A stretch of 64,000 nt of DNA, taken from Mesorhizobium sp. M3A.F.Ca.ET.080.04.2.1 (GTDB taxonomy: Bacteria > Pseudomonadota > Alphaproteobacteria > Rhizobiales > Rhizobiaceae). Positions 36,837 through 47,063 of this stretch are shown here, one piece after another (the first letter of the stretch is position 1; every line of letters begins with the position of its first letter). Position numbers and translations under genes: made by a program. Under the pieces are notes generated by a model. That model ran no database searches. It saw nothing but the letters and a program-made list of their open reading frames with translations, and was not told where the DNA came from. The stretch covers positions 4,688,501 to 4,752,500 of the forward strand of contig NZ_CP034451.1 in NCBI RefSeq assembly GCF_003952525.1. Direction: 5' to 3'.

Positions 36837-38177
36837 ATGAACAAGATGGTCGATACGAATGTAGACGCCGGGATGAGCGATCTGCGGGAATTCGCTGCGG
36901 CACGGGGCGTCAAGTATTTCATGATCTCCTACACCGACCTGTTCGGTGGGCAGCGCGCCAAGCTGGTGCCGGCGCAGGCGATCGCCGACATGCAGAAGGA
37001 CGGTGCCGGCTTTGCCGGCTTCGCCACCTGGCTCGACCTGACGCCGGCGCATCCCGACATGCTGGCGGTGCCGGATGCGTCCTCGGTCATTCAGCTACCG
37101 TGGAAGCCGGACGTTGCATGGCTGGCTTCCGACTGCCTCATGGAAGGCAAGAGCGTCGCCCAGGCGCCGCGCAACACGCTGAAGCGGCTGGTCGCCGAGG
37201 CTGCGGAACTTGGGATGTCGGTCAAGACCGGCGTCGAGCCGGAATTCTTCCTTGTCACCCCGGATGGCAAGCAGATTTCAGACGAATACGATACGGCGTC
37301 AAAATCCTGCTACGACCAGCAGGCGGTCATGCGCCGCTACGACGTCATCGCCGAGATCTGCGATGCCATGCTGTCGCTCGGCTGGGGCCCGTATCAGAAC
37401 GACCACGAGGACGCCAACGGCCAGTTCGAGATGAACTGGGCCTTCGACAACGTGCTGGCGACGGCCGACAAGCATTCCTTCTTCAAGTTCATGGTGCGCT
37501 CGATCGCCGAGAAACATGGCCTGCGCGCGACCTTCATGCCTAAGCCCTTCCAGGGGCTGACCGGCAATGGCTGCCATGCCCATATTTCTGTTTGGGATCT
37601 GGCAGGTCAGTCCAACGCGTTCGCCGACAAAAGCATGCCCCTTGGGCTGTCCGAACAAGGCAAGCACTTCCTTGGCGGCATCATGAAGCACGCTTCGGCG
37701 CTTGCCGCGATCACCAATCCGACGGTCAATTCCTACAAGCGCATCAACGCGCCGCGCACGATCTCGGGCGCGACCTGGGCGCCGAACACGGTGACCTGGA
37801 CCGGCAACAACCGCACCCACATGGTGCGCGTGCCCGGCCCCGGCCGCTTCGAGCTGCGCCTGCCGGACGGCGCCGCCAACCCCTATCTGCTGCAGGCGGT
37901 GATCATCGCCGCCGGCCTCGACGGCATCCGCTCCAAGGCCGATCCGGGGCCGCGCAGCGATGTCGACATGTACAAGGAAGGTCACACCATCAAGCACGGC
38001 GCCAAGTTGCCTCTTAATCTGCTGGATGCTCTGCGCGCCTATGACAAGGACAAATCGTTGAAGGCAGCAATGGGTGAAGAGTTCTCATCCGCCTATCTGA
38101 AGCTCAAGCAACAGGAATGGAACTCCTTCGTATCGCACTTCACCCAATGGGAGCGCGACAACACTCTGGACGTGTAA
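36837..38177 (+). CDS. gmaS: Gamma-glutamylmethylamide synthetase (GlnT/type III-like glutamine synthetase family)
   Basis: A 446-residue glutamine-synthetase-fold ligase that joins methylamine to glutamate using ATP. KTGVEPEFFLV and NGCHAHISVWD contain metal and glutamate ligands; NRTHMVRVPGPGRFELRLPDGAANPYL is the ATP/phosphate region. The length and position behind mgsABC fit GmaS; rhizobial GlnT, which also sits beside glxABCD, is the close alternative. AGGGGAATCGCA precedes the ATG. The segment about 37740-37980 has clearly higher G/C at third positions than the gene's ends, suggesting a mosaic origin. Confidence 0.85.
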   Translation: MNKMVDTNVDAGMSDLREFAAARGVKYFMISYTDLFGGQRAKLVPAQAIADMQKDGAGFAGFATWLDLTPAHPDMLAVPDASSVIQLPWKPDVAWLASDCLMEGKSVAQAPRNTLKRLVAEAAELGMSVKTGVEPEFFLVTPDGKQISDEYDTASKSCYDQQAVMRRYDVIAEICDAMLSLGWGPYQNDHEDANGQFEMNWAFDNVLATADKHSFFKFMVRSIAEKHGLRATFMPKPFQGLTGNGCHAHISVWDLAGQSNAFADKSMPLGLSEQGKHFLGGIMKHASALAAITNPTVNSYKRINAPRTISGATWAPNTVTWTGNNRTHMVRVPGPGRFELRLPDGAANPYLLQAVIIAAGLDGIRSKADPGPRSDVDMYKEGHTIKHGAKLPLNLLDALRAYDKDKSLKAAMGEEFSSAYLKLKQQEWNSFVSHFTQWERDNTLDV

Positions 38178-38206
38178 GTCCTCCCACCTTCAAGACATGT
38201 TCCAGG

Positions 38207-38236
38207 ATGCGGCGCCGTTTGGCGCCGCATTTGCGT
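38207..38236 (+). terminator. gmaS terminator
   Basis: ATGCGGCGCC (38207-38216) pairs with GGCGCCGCAT (38221-38230) around GTTT, followed by TTGCGTT, 30 bp after the gmaS stop. Confidence 0.75.
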
Positions 38237-38695
38237 TGAATACCGCCTCTCGCGCATGGACCCACGCGAAGATGGCATTCAGCCGGAGCAAATGCACAAG
38301 CCGTTATCCACCACGAACCGAAGGATCCATATATCTGGAAAGGCCGAGGACCGCGCCAGGCGTGAGGGAAACTCGGCCTGCAGTCCACTTTGGATGTCGG
38401 AGATAAGGTAAGCTGAGGGCCGCTGCAGCTCTGACGGCAATCGCCTCGTGGGGTACCGGATGGCCTTCCGCCAATCGGTAGAGCCCATGGTGACACCAAG
38501 GAATTCCCAGTCCGAGGCTTCCCTTGGGAGTTCAAATCGGCCTCAATCCGTCCGCGCCATCGACATCCGCCCATTCCTGACCCGCGTTTGATGCCGAACG
38601 CAAGGCGCAGCTGTTCATCTCTCACAACCATCGAGCGGTTCGAATCCATCGTTCTGCCTCCGTCTGGAACGAGGGACAGAGCGTCTCGGATGCGA
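38235..38695. other. Gene-free interval between gmaS and fhs
   Basis: About 460 bp between convergent operons. Open frames on the minus strand (for example one ending near 38140) have no recognisable domains and look degraded; G/C content at third positions is not coding-like. It may be the remnant of a lost gene or insertion, but I see no terminal inverted repeats. Confidence 0.5.
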
Positions 38696-38725
38696 AAAGG
38701 GCGCCGCGTTGCCGCGGCGCCCTTT
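38696..38725 (-). terminator. fhs terminator
   Basis: AAAGGGCGCCGCG (38696-38708) and CGCGGCGCCCTTT (38713-38725) form a perfect 13-bp stem with a 4-nt loop, 25 bp past the fhs stop; on the minus strand the stem ends in TTT. Confidence 0.8.
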
Positions 38726-38750
38726 GGCAGTCAGGTCAGCCGATCCTAAA

Positions 38751-40430
38751 TTAGAACAGGCCTTCGATCTGGCCGGTCTCGTTGAGGAAGATCTTTTCCG
38801 AGGACGGCGCCTTGGGCAGGCCGGGCATGGTCATGACCTCGCCGCAGATGATGACGACGAAGCCGGCGCCGGCGGCCAGCCTGACCTCGCGCACCGGCAC
38901 GGTGTGGCCGGTCGGCGCGCCGCGCAGGTTGGGATCGGTCGAGAAGGAATACTGGGTCTTGGCCATGCACACCGGCAGCTTGCCGTAGCCGGCCTGCTCC
39001 CAGGCATGCAGCTGGTCGCGGATCGACTTGTCGGCGATCGCCTCGTCGCCGCGGTAGATGCGCTTGACGATGGTGTTGACCTTCTCGAACAGCGGCATCT
39101 CGTCGGGATAGAGCGGCGAGAACTGCGAAGCGCCGGATTCGGCGATCTCGACCACCTTCCTGGCCAGGTCCTCAATGCCGGCCGAGCCCTGCGCCCAGTG
39201 CTTGCACAGGATCGCCTCGGCGCCCTGCGCCTTGACGAAGTCCTTCATCGCCTGGACCTCGGCCTCGGTGTCGGTGGTGAAGTGGTTGATCGCCACCACC
39301 GCCGGCACGCCGAACTGCTTGACGTTCTCGATGTGGCGGCCGAGGTTGAGGCAGCCCTTCCTGACCGCCTCGATGTTCTCCTTGCCGAGCTCCTCCTTCT
39401 TGATGCCGCCATTCATCTTCATGGCCCGCACGGTGGCGACGATGACGGCCGCCGCCGGCTTCAGCCCCGCCTTGCGACACTTGATGTCGAAGAACTTCTC
39501 GGCGCCGAGGTCGGCGCCGAAGCCGGCTTCGGTGACGACGTAGTCGGCAAGCTTGAGCGCCGTCGTGGTGGCGACCACCGAGTTGCAGCCATGCGCGATG
39601 TTGGCGAACGGGCCGCCATGCACGAAGGCCGGATTGTTCTCCAGCGTCTGCACCAGGTTGGGCTGCATGGCGTCCTTCAAAAGCACCGCCATGGCGCCGT
39701 CGGCCTTGAGGTCGCGGGCATAGACCGGCGACTTGTCGCGGCGGTAGGCGACGATGATGTCGCCGAGGCGCTTCTCGAGGTCCTTGAGGTCGGTGGCCAG
39801 GCACAGGATCGCCATCACCTCGGAGGCGACGGTGATGTCGAAGCCGGCCTCGCGCGGGTAGCCGTTGGCGACGCCGCCGAGCGAGCAGATGATCTCGCGC
39901 AGCGCGCGGTCGTTCATGTCCATGACGCGGCGCCAGGCGACGCGGCGGGTGTCGATGCCGAGCTCGTTGCCCCAGTAGATGTGATTGTCGATCAGCGCCG
40001 ACAGCAGGTTGTGGGCGGTGGTGATGGCGTGGAAGTCGCCGGTGAAATGCAGGTTCATGTCCTCCATCGGCACCACCTGCGCCAGGCCGCCGCCGGCAGC
40101 GCCGCCCTTGACGCCGAAGTTCGGGCCGAGCGAGGCCTCGCGGATGCACACGATCGCCTTCTTGCCGATGCGGTTCAGGCCGTCGCCGAGGCCGACCGTG
40201 GTCGTGGTCTTGCCCTCGCCGGCCGGCGTCGGGTTGATCGCGGTGACCAGGATCAGCTTGCCGTCCCGGTTGCCCTTCACCGACTTGATGAACTCGGCCG
40301 AGACCTTCGCCTTATCATGGCCATAGGGCAAAAGATGCTCGTGCGGAATGCCGATCTTGGCGCCGATCTCCTGGATCTGCTTCTTCTTGGCGGCGCGCGC
40401 GATTTCGATGTCGGACTTGAATTCAGCCAT
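38751..40430 (-). CDS. fhs: Formate-tetrahydrofolate ligase
   Basis: A 559-residue Fhs (FTHFS), the usual bacterial length. The P-loop-like [40 protein letters not shown] and the C-terminal PGLP motif ([13 protein letters not shown]) are intact. It makes 10-formyl-tetrahydrofolate from formate and ATP, or runs in reverse to release formate. It lies 47 bp downstream of folD on the same strand, so together they link formate with methylene-tetrahydrofolate. Third codon positions are almost entirely G/C. Confidence 0.95.
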   Translation of the reverse strand: MAEFKSDIEIARAAKKKQIQEIGAKIGIPHEHLLPYGHDKAKVSAEFIKSVKGNRDGKLILVTAINPTPAGEGKTTTTVGLGDGLNRIGKKAIVCIREASLGPNFGVKGGAAGGGLAQVVPMEDMNLHFTGDFHAITTAHNLLSALIDNHIYWGNELGIDTRRVAWRRVMDMNDRALREIICSLGGVANGYPREAGFDITVASEVMAILCLATDLKDLEKRLGDIIVAYRRDKSPVYARDLKADGAMAVLLKDAMQPNLVQTLENNPAFVHGGPFANIAHGCNSVVATTTALKLADYVVTEAGFGADLGAEKFFDIKCRKAGLKPAAAVIVATVRAMKMNGGIKKEELGKENIEAVRKGCLNLGRHIENVKQFGVPAVVAINHFTTDTEAEVQAMKDFVKAQGAEAILCKHWAQGSAGIEDLARKVVEIAESGASQFSPLYPDEMPLFEKVNTIVKRIYRGDEAIADKSIRDQLHAWEQAGYGKLPVCMAKTQYSFSTDPNLRGAPTGHTVPVREVRLAAGAGFVVIICGEVMTMPGLPKAPSSEKIFLNETGQIEGLF

Positions 40431-40477
40431 GGGAATTGCCTCGAAGATCGGGTTGTCGGGAATGTATGCTGCCGGAC

Positions 40478-41377
40478 CTAGAACTGTGGCCTCGGCAGGT
40501 TGCTGGCGAGATAGGCCGAGGTCAGCGTGTTGGCCATCAACAATGCGATGGTCATTGGGCCCACGCCGCCGGGTACGGGTGTTATTGCGCCGGCGTGGTC
40601 CGCCGCCTCGGCATAGGCGACGTCGCCGACCAGGCGGTTCTTGCCGTTGCCCTTCTCCGGCGCGGCGATGCGGTTGATGCCGACATCAATAACCGTGGTT
40701 CCGGGCTTCACCCATTCACCCCTGATCATTTCCGGCCGGCCGACAGCCGCGACGAGGATGTCGGCACCACGGCAGAGCTCGGGCAAATTTTTGGTCCGGC
40801 TGTGAGCGACGGTGACCGTGGCGTTCGCGGCAAGCAAGAGGTTCGCCATCGGCTTGCCAACAATGTTGGAGCGGCCCACGACGACAGCGTTTAGACCCGA
40901 AAGATCCTTGCCGTGCACGCGCTCGATCAACAGCATCGAACCGGCAGGTGTGCAGGGAACGAAAGCCGTATCGAGCTCACCAGTGCCGAGCTTGCCGACA
41001 TTGACGAAGTGGAAGCCGTCGACGTCCTTCTCCGGCGCAATCGTCTGGATCACCTTGCCTGCATCGATGTGGCCTGGGAGCGGCAGCTGCACCAGAATGC
41101 CATGGATCGTCCGGTCACGGTTCAAGACCTCGATCAGGTCGATCAGGTAGGCTTCGCTGGTATCGGCGGGCAGCGTATGCTGCAGGGAATTGAAGCCGCA
41201 TTCCTTCGCCGTACGCGACTTCGCTGCTACATAGACCTGGCTTGCCGGATCCTCCCCGACGATGATCACCGCAAGGCCCGGCGTTACATTCCTGGAGGCA
41301 GCCAGGTCGCTGCTCGCGCTTGTCACCTTTGCAATCACGCTGGCGGCAGCCGCCTTGCCGTCGATCACCTCAGCCAT
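40478..41377 (-). CDS. folD: Methylenetetrahydrofolate dehydrogenase/cyclohydrolase
   Basis: A 299-residue bifunctional FolD. The active-site tyrosine and lysine (Tyr49, Lys53 in SQVYVAAK), Gln97 in VQLPLP and Asp120 in EKDVDGFH are all present. The NADP fold shows [16 protein letters not shown], and the C-terminal [11 protein letters not shown] is intact. It interconverts methylene-, methenyl- and formyl-tetrahydrofolate. It probably heads the folD-fhs operon. A second FolD-like gene lies at 49.2-50.1 kb. The promoter interval at 41378-41564 includes TTCATATGAA. Confidence 0.94.
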   Translation of the reverse strand: MAEVIDGKAAAASVIAKVTSASSDLAASRNVTPGLAVIIVGEDPASQVYVAAKSRTAKECGFNSLQHTLPADTSEAYLIDLIEVLNRDRTIHGILVQLPLPGHIDAGKVIQTIAPEKDVDGFHFVNVGKLGTGELDTAFVPCTPAGSMLLIERVHGKDLSGLNAVVVGRSNIVGKPMANLLLAANATVTVAHSRTKNLPELCRGADILVAAVGRPEMIRGEWVKPGTTVIDVGINRIAAPEKGNGKNRLVGDVAYAEAADHAGAITPVPGGVGPMTIALLMANTLTSAYLASNLPRPQF

Positions 41378-41564
41378 TGCCTCTCTCCGCTCCTGGGAAT
41401 GAATGCCAACGGCACATCATGCGATGCCCTCAGCCGGCCGAACTCGCAATATGGTTGGCAAAAAGCTTGCAACCATTTGCGCGGCAAGTCAACTGTAAGG
41501 AAAGAATATTTCATATGAAGAAAATGAAATTTCGCCTCTGTCCATTTCGAATGTGCGGGGCGGC

Positions 41565-41906
41565 CTAGGCCAGACCTTCCTGCCACTCGACCGGCGCTAC
41601 CATGTTCTGGCAATAGCGCTGAACCAGCCCGGCCCAGTCACCATAGGTATGGGTTCTGCCCGTAGGCGCCGGGGCATCCAGCCTGCGCGCCAGGACGGCA
41701 AGAACGTCGGATGTGCGCATCGGCACGAGGTCGGTGCAATCGCGCATCGCCGAGACAACCTCGGTGACGGGAAAGCACCGGCCTTCCACCGAGACGCGGT
41801 GCCTGTGGATGGCGTCAGGGCTGGTTTCGATCGCCTCAAGGGCCTCATGAAAGGCCTGCTGGAGTGTTATGGGCGAGTGTCCATCGTGGAGGGCAGGCAG
41901 TTTCAT
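41565..41906 (-). CDS. Uncharacterised 113-residue protein upstream of folD
   Basis: I do not recognise this family. The sequence (starting MKLPALHDGHSP) is soluble, with no membrane segment; it contains two cysteines and a C-terminal aromatic stretch THTYGDWAGLVQRYC. Of three in-frame ATGs, the one at 41906 is best spaced from GGAG (GGAGATGATGCCG). It lies 187 bp upstream of folD on the same strand and beyond the permease terminator, so it could be cotranscribed with folD-fhs. Codon use is coding-like. A role in C1 metabolism is only suggested by place. Confidence 0.55.
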   Translation of the reverse strand: MKLPALHDGHSPITLQQAFHEALEAIETSPDAIHRHRVSVEGRCFPVTEVVSAMRDCTDLVPMRTSDVLAVLARRLDAPAPTGRTHTYGDWAGLVQRYCQNMVAPVEWQEGLA

Positions 41907-42222
41907 CGGCATCATCTCCAATCCTTGGCAGAAACGATCCTGAAGATGCGCATTCGCAGGCTCCCGGGAGGACCGCCATCAGACATCTCTGTTGCGCCCT
42001 GGTTTTACCATAAGGAAATAAAGTTGCACAGAGGGCAAGTTCGACCGCGCACCGATATTCGGCATACGGCGTTGCGGTCGTTCGATGGAAACGCCGGTCG
42101 CCGGTGCAAAAAAGAAGCCACCGCCTGCGCGGGCAGGGCGGTGGCTGAACAACCGCGGTTCAGGGTAAACGCGGTCCGGGAGGCGATTTTGTCCGTTCAG
42201 CCGGTGGCTGAATCCGTGCTGC
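41907..42222. other. Gene-free interval between the unknown gene and the permease
   Basis: A 316-bp interval that holds the permease terminator at 42108-42145 and presumably the promoter of the 113-residue gene near 41910-42060. TTTACCATAAGG at about 42004-42015 is A/T-rich. Nothing else is recognisable. Confidence 0.5.
42108..42145 (-). terminator. Permease terminator
   Basis: On the minus strand GCCACCGCC pairs with GGCGGTGGC (42117-42125 and 42137-42145) and is followed by TTCTTTTTT (42108-42116), a textbook rho-independent terminator for the permease gene. Confidence 0.88.
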
Positions 42223-43932
42223 TCAGAGAACAAAGAACCAGTTGGCGATGAGCACCACGACCACACCCGCCACCAGCGTCAGGTAGGGCAGGATGCCAGC
42301 TTTCCTGGTCGCGAGATCGGCGGAATTCATGCCGAGATCGTCCAGCATGTGGTCCGGGAACTTGCCACCGTCCTGGATGTAGTGTCGGAAGCAGAACACC
42401 GGGATGATCAGCGCTGCGGTAATCAGGCCAGCCCACAATGCCATCGGGTTCCACACCTTGGCCCCGGCACCCATGAACATGGCGTTGACGAAGGCGAAGA
42501 CCGCCCCGGTCGCCAGCAGCCAGGTCGGCGCCTTCCAGGGCCGATCGATATGGCCGTTGTCGATGCGGTGGATCCAGCCGGAGTTGAGGTTGAGGAAGTT
42601 GAAGATGATGTAGCCGCAGTTCGACACGGCCAGGATGAAGAAGAAGCTCGTCGCGTCGGCCGAAGCGATTGCCAGCACGATCAGGTTGAAGCAGAGGTCG
42701 GTCCACATTGCACGCGTCGGCGCGCCGTGTTCGTTGACGTGGCTGAGATAGCGCGGCAGCCAGCCATCGACCGAACCCTGGTAGAGGGTGCGCGAAGACC
42801 CGGCCATCGCCGTCATGATGCAGAGCACCAGTGCCAGGATCATCAGCATCACCAGCAAGGCGTGAACCAACTGGCCGCCGCCAACCATGCCAGCCAGCGC
42901 GTCTGCGACGCCCGAGCCATCGACGATCGGCGTCGCCAGCATGCCGTTCAGGCCCAGCACGCCCTGGAAGGTGAAGGGCACCAGGATGAACAGCAGCATG
43001 CACAGCAGGCCGGAATAGAAGATGGCCTTGAAGGTGTCGGTGCCAGGGTTCTTGAATTCGGACGTGTAGCAGACCGCGGTCTCGAAGCCGTAGGTCGACC
43101 AGGCCGCGATAAACATGCCGCCGAGCGCCAGCGTCCATCCCGCGATGTTCCAGGTGCCGGGTTCGGGCGCGTAGGCGGCCGCGAGCGGCACCAGCGGCGA
43201 GAAGTTGTCATAGTTGATCTGTCCGGTGAAGAACGGGACGACACCGACGATCAGCATCGGGACGATCACCAACAGACCAATGTATTTCTGCACGCTGGCG
43301 GTCCCCAGAATGCCGCGATGCTGGATCGCGAAGATCATCAGCATCAGGACCGCGCCGATGAAGAAGGTAGCGTTGAGCGAAAAGCTGACAGGCCCGAGCA
43401 CGTGACTGTAGAGCGTCCAGTTGCGGACGGCAGGCGTTGCGGCGGCCGTCACTGCCGTAATGGCGTCGGCGGCACTCGTGCCGGCGTGGGCGCCGATGTA
43501 GGCCAGGACCTCCGGAGAGTTCTCGGTGAAGATCGGCACCGGCGCCAGCGAGTTGAGGATATACGCTGCAGCGATGGAGCAGCCGAGCGACAGCACCGGC
43601 GACCACGCGAACCAGTTGCACCAGACCGACAACGGCGCGATCAACTTCGAATAACGCAGCCACGCCGTCGCGCCATAGACCGACGCGCCGCCGGATTTGT
43701 TCGGAAACAGACCGGCGATTTCAGCATAGGTGAACGACTGGATGAAACCCATGATCATGGACACGGTCCAGATCAGGAAGGCAAGCTTGCCGGTCGTCCC
43801 GGCAATGCCGCCAATCGAGAACAGGACGAGGGCGGGGACGCCGCTTGCCACCCAGAAGGCGCCTCGCCAGTCAATGGTTCTATGCAGTTGCCCCGCGGCT
43901 CCTTCAGTGTAGGTGTCCGTTAAAGCGCTCAT
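42223..43932 (-). CDS. APC-family amino acid/amine permease
   Basis: A 569-residue membrane transporter of the amino acid-polyamine-organocation superfamily, with about 12 hydrophobic segments; the first reads FWVASGVPALVLFSIGGIAGTTG. GGASVYGATAW corresponds to the conserved TM2-TM3 region. APC permeases are found beside gmaS/mgs genes and may import amines or gamma-glutamyl compounds, or export surplus amino acid. The ATG follows GGGGATT. It is divergent from ppc across 342 bp and ends in a strong terminator. Substrate is unknown. Confidence 0.8.
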   Translation of the reverse strand: MSALTDTYTEGAAGQLHRTIDWRGAFWVASGVPALVLFSIGGIAGTTGKLAFLIWTVSMIMGFIQSFTYAEIAGLFPNKSGGASVYGATAWLRYSKLIAPLSVWCNWFAWSPVLSLGCSIAAAYILNSLAPVPIFTENSPEVLAYIGAHAGTSAADAITAVTAAATPAVRNWTLYSHVLGPVSFSLNATFFIGAVLMLMIFAIQHRGILGTASVQKYIGLLVIVPMLIVGVVPFFTGQINYDNFSPLVPLAAAYAPEPGTWNIAGWTLALGGMFIAAWSTYGFETAVCYTSEFKNPGTDTFKAIFYSGLLCMLLFILVPFTFQGVLGLNGMLATPIVDGSGVADALAGMVGGGQLVHALLVMLMILALVLCIMTAMAGSSRTLYQGSVDGWLPRYLSHVNEHGAPTRAMWTDLCFNLIVLAIASADATSFFFILAVSNCGYIIFNFLNLNSGWIHRIDNGHIDRPWKAPTWLLATGAVFAFVNAMFMGAGAKVWNPMALWAGLITAALIIPVFCFRHYIQDGGKFPDHMLDDLGMNSADLATRKAGILPYLTLVAGVVVVLIANWFFVL

Positions 43933-44274
43933 GGCTTTGAATCCCCATTGTTCGAGTTTTGAGTGTCCCAGCGGGCCGGCTTCTCCTTGCCGGGGGTCCT
44001 GTTTCCTGTCAGGCTTGTTTTTTCCTAATAATAAAGTCTGGCTGCAATCGGCACTTCCGTCAAGCTGTTTTGTGCGCTTACCCCCAGACGGCGCGAGGGC
44101 CGGATAGCTGCGCTGCTCCCGGCACCCATAAGGCCAATCATTCCACCACCCGAACGAATGGGGATTCTACCCATCCGGGCGTTTCCAAACTTGAGTGAAA
44201 CGGTGTCTGCTGGTATATCCGCGTATCCACTAGTATGAAAAAAAAATTCATGGTAGGAATTTTGGAGTTCAGTC
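43933..44274. promoter_or_regulatory. Divergent permease-ppc promoter region
   Basis: A 342-bp gene-free interval. On the permease side, the minus strand reads AGGAAAAAACAAGCCTGACAGG (complement of about 44004-44028). On the ppc side lies the G-A9-TTCAT motif at 44237-44251. An ATG at 44235 would start a 16-codon leader peptide that ends just inside ppc in another frame. Confidence 0.5.
44237..44251. promoter_or_regulatory. A-tract motif upstream of ppc
   Basis: Exact second copy of the 15-mer G-A9-TTCAT found at 33684-33698 before mgsA; here it ends 23 bp before the ppc start codon. Confidence 0.4.
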
Positions 44275-47034
44275 ATGCTCGTTGAGGACATCGGACGGAT
44301 GTTAAGCAGTGACAGCCTGGCCCAAGCACGCGCCGCCGCGCCGGAGGAGGGGCGTCCCGTCAGTTTCCGCGAGGACGTGCGCAGCCTGCTGCTGCGGCTG
44401 CTTGTGTCGGTGGTGAAAGAACGGGAGCCCGAGGTTGCGGCGCTTCTGACCGGACAAGTCAGCATCGGTGAGCTGGAGGAACGGTACCGCATTCCTGCCC
44501 TGCAGGCGACCGGCATCTGGTTTCAACTGCTGACGATTTCAAACGAGCTGCTGGCGATCCGCTCGCGTCGCGAGCTGGAGCAGGCCGGAGGTGCCGACGA
44601 CGTCGTTGGTTCGTTTGCCAACGTGGCCGCCGAGGCCGCCGCCGGTGGCTATTCGGCCGAAATGGTGCAGGAGGTGATGGACGGACTCTGGGTCGGCCCG
44701 ACCATGACCGCGCATCCGACCGAAGCCAAGCGCGTCACCGTGCTGCAAATCCATCGCCGAATCTATCGCAAGTTGACCGAAATCGAGCAACAGCGTTGGG
44801 CGCCGCGTGAGCGCGACCTGCTCGTCGATGACCTGCGTGGCGAGATCGAGTTGTTATGGGCGACCGGCGAGCTCAGGATCGAGCGCCCATCGGTCGAGCG
44901 CGAGATCGCCTGGGGCCTGCATTTCTTCCGCGAGGTTATCTTCGAGGCCACTCCGATACTCTACGAAACCGTCGAGCTGGCTCTACGACGCCATTTTCCG
45001 AACTACGAGCTGAAGGTTCCGTCGTTCATGCGTTACGCCTCCTGGATCGGCGGCGATCGCGACGGCAATCCCAACGTTACGGCACGCACGACAGCCTTTG
45101 CGCTATCGGAAAACCGCAAGGCCGCTGTCGAGTGGCACATCCGTCAACTTCGCCGAATGGTGACGGTGCTCAGTGTCAGCGCCAACGTCGTAGACATTCC
45201 GGATTCCTTCCAACAGGCTCTCGAGCGCGCGCTGGCGGCCAGCGGTGCCGCAGCGGAGATACCGGCGCGGAACCCCAACGAGCCGTTCCGCCAGTTCGCA
45301 GCCGCTCTGCTTGCCCGCCTGGAGATGAATGTCGGCAAGGGGCAGGGTACAGCCTACCCGAACGTGGAGGCCTTCATCGCCGATCTTCGCTGTCTGGAGA
45401 AGGCGCTCGATCAGGTCGGCGCCCGCACCGCTGCTCGTCGCCTGGTTCGGCCTGTCGTGCGACAAGCCGAAAGCTTCGGTTTCAGCACGGTAGCGCTCGA
45501 CATCCGCCAGAACTCGACCGTGGTGAATCGTGTGCTGGCCGAACTCCTTGCCGCCGGCAAGCCCGGCGAGCAAGCACCGCAGCCTGACACGGCCAAATGG
45601 TCGCAACGTATCCGCGAGATTCTGCGTAACGGCGAAAGACCGAAAATCGACCTCGAACGGGTGTCCGATGAAGCTCGCGAATTGGTCGATCTGATGACCG
45701 TGGTGCGGGATGCGGCGGCCGAGCGAAGTGGCGCCATTGGGGCATTCATTCTGAGCATGACCCGCTCGGCGGATGATATTCTTTCCGTCTACGCGCTCGC
45801 ACAATTTTGCGGATTGGCGACGGCTGCCGACGGCAGCGGCACCATCAATCTTCAGGTGGTTCCGCTGTTCGAAACGATCGCCGATCTGCGCGCGGCGCCG
45901 GCAATTCTCGAGCAACTTATCGATGTGTCGATCGTTCGCCGCTCTGTCCGCGAATTCGGCAACCGACAGGAAATCATGCTGGGCTATTCCGATTCCAACA
46001 AGGATGGCGGCTTCCTGGCGGCCAACTGGGAACTGAACAAGGCGCAAAAGCGTCTCGCTGCCCTCGGCGCCAAACGAGGCATCGGCATCCGTTTCTTCCA
46101 TGGACGTGGCGGTTCCGTCAGCCGCGGCGGAGCGCCGACGGGCCGGGCCATTGCCGCGCAACCCGCCGGCACGGTGGCCGGGGCGATGCGGGTGACCGAA
46201 CAGGGCGAGGTAGTCTCTTCGAAATTCGCAAATCGCGGCACGGGGCTGCATCAGCTGGAGATCCTCGCCGCCAGTGTGTTCGCGCACAGCCTGAAGTCTG
46301 CGAACGAAGCGGAGCTGCGCGACAACCCGGAATTCAATGAAGCGCTCGAGGCGCTTACCGGCATGTCGCAGGCGGCCTATGCCGGCCTTATCGGCGAGCC
46401 CGGTTTCATCGGCTATTTCAACCAGGCAAGCCCGGTCGAAGAGTTGGCGCTTCTGAAGATCGGCTCCCGTCCGGCCCGGCGTTTCGGCGCGCGCGACATT
46501 GCTGATCTGCGGGCGATTCCCTGGGTTTTCGCCTGGAGCCAAAATCGCCATCTGCTGACCGGCTGGTACGGTATCGGGAGCGCCATCAACGCGTTCGTGA
46601 CGGTTCGCGGAGAGTCCGGTCGCGAACTGCTGCGCCAGCTGTTTGAGCGCTCACGCTTCTTTCGTCTTGTCATCGATGAGGTCGACAAGACGCTTTACCA
46701 GGCGGATATGGATATCGGTCGCCAATATGCCGAACTCGTCAGCGACCGCGAGATCGGCGAGCGCATCTACCGCAAGATTGCCGCCGAATACGCCCTGACC
46801 AGCCGAATGATCGTCGATATCGCCGGTGGCACCGATTTTTCGCTGCGCTTTCCGGCGTTCAAGCGCAGTTTCGACCGCATCAGGCCGGAGATGGACAGCA
46901 TCCACGCCTTGCAGGTCACACTTCTGCAGGAGGTGCGCGAGCGCGCCAAGGCCTCTTCCGGCTCGCAGCGGGCCGTCAACGCGCTCCTTCTTTCGATCAA
47001 TTGCATCTCAGCCGGACTCGGCTGGACCGGATAG
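44275..47034 (+). CDS. ppc: Phosphoenolpyruvate carboxylase
   Basis: A 919-residue PEP carboxylase, the usual bacterial length. The catalytic histidine segment [10 protein letters not shown], the segment [11 protein letters not shown], the PEP-site [12 protein letters not shown], the catalytic [13 protein letters not shown] and the C-terminal asparagine-glycine region are all visible, though the terminus reads SAGLGWTG instead of the common AxGxRNTG. It forms oxaloacetate from PEP and bicarbonate, the carboxylation step of the serine cycle. GGAG precedes the ATG. glyA starts 29 bp downstream. Confidence 0.94.
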   Translation: MLVEDIGRMLSSDSLAQARAAAPEEGRPVSFREDVRSLLLRLLVSVVKEREPEVAALLTGQVSIGELEERYRIPALQATGIWFQLLTISNELLAIRSRRELEQAGGADDVVGSFANVAAEAAAGGYSAEMVQEVMDGLWVGPTMTAHPTEAKRVTVLQIHRRIYRKLTEIEQQRWAPRERDLLVDDLRGEIELLWATGELRIERPSVEREIAWGLHFFREVIFEATPILYETVELALRRHFPNYELKVPSFMRYASWIGGDRDGNPNVTARTTAFALSENRKAAVEWHIRQLRRMVTVLSVSANVVDIPDSFQQALERALAASGAAAEIPARNPNEPFRQFAAALLARLEMNVGKGQGTAYPNVEAFIADLRCLEKALDQVGARTAARRLVRPVVRQAESFGFSTVALDIRQNSTVVNRVLAELLAAGKPGEQAPQPDTAKWSQRIREILRNGERPKIDLERVSDEARELVDLMTVVRDAAAERSGAIGAFILSMTRSADDILSVYALAQFCGLATAADGSGTINLQVVPLFETIADLRAAPAILEQLIDVSIVRRSVREFGNRQEIMLGYSDSNKDGGFLAANWELNKAQKRLAALGAKRGIGIRFFHGRGGSVSRGGAPTGRAIAAQPAGTVAGAMRVTEQGEVVSSKFANRGTGLHQLEILAASVFAHSLKSANEAELRDNPEFNEALEALTGMSQAAYAGLIGEPGFIGYFNQASPVEELALLKIGSRPARRFGARDIADLRAIPWVFAWSQNRHLLTGWYGIGSAINAFVTVRGESGRELLRQLFERSRFFRLVIDEVDKTLYQADMDIGRQYAELVSDREIGERIYRKIAAEYALTSRMIVDIAGGTDFSLRFPAFKRSFDRIRPEMDSIHALQVTLLQEVRERAKASSGSQRAVNALLLSINCISAGLGWTG

Positions 47035-47063
47035 CGCCGGGCGACGCGCAGAGGGAGGAACAC

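Noticed and set aside
34647..37052. 801-codon minus-strand frame opposite mgsB-mgsC
   Set aside because: Antisense shadow of genes with clear domains; composition is histidine/arginine/alanine-rich with no motifs.
38140..38649. 169-codon minus-strand frame after gmaS, possible transposase remnant
   Set aside because: No catalytic motif or terminal inverted repeats could be identified; it overlaps the gmaS terminator. Described as a gene-free interval instead.
38709..40481. 590-codon plus-strand frame opposite fhs
   Set aside because: Antisense shadow of the conserved fhs gene, with repetitive low-complexity translation.
42349..43923. 524-codon plus-strand frame opposite the permease
   Set aside because: Antisense shadow; highly charged and without motifs, while the minus strand encodes a clear APC transporter.
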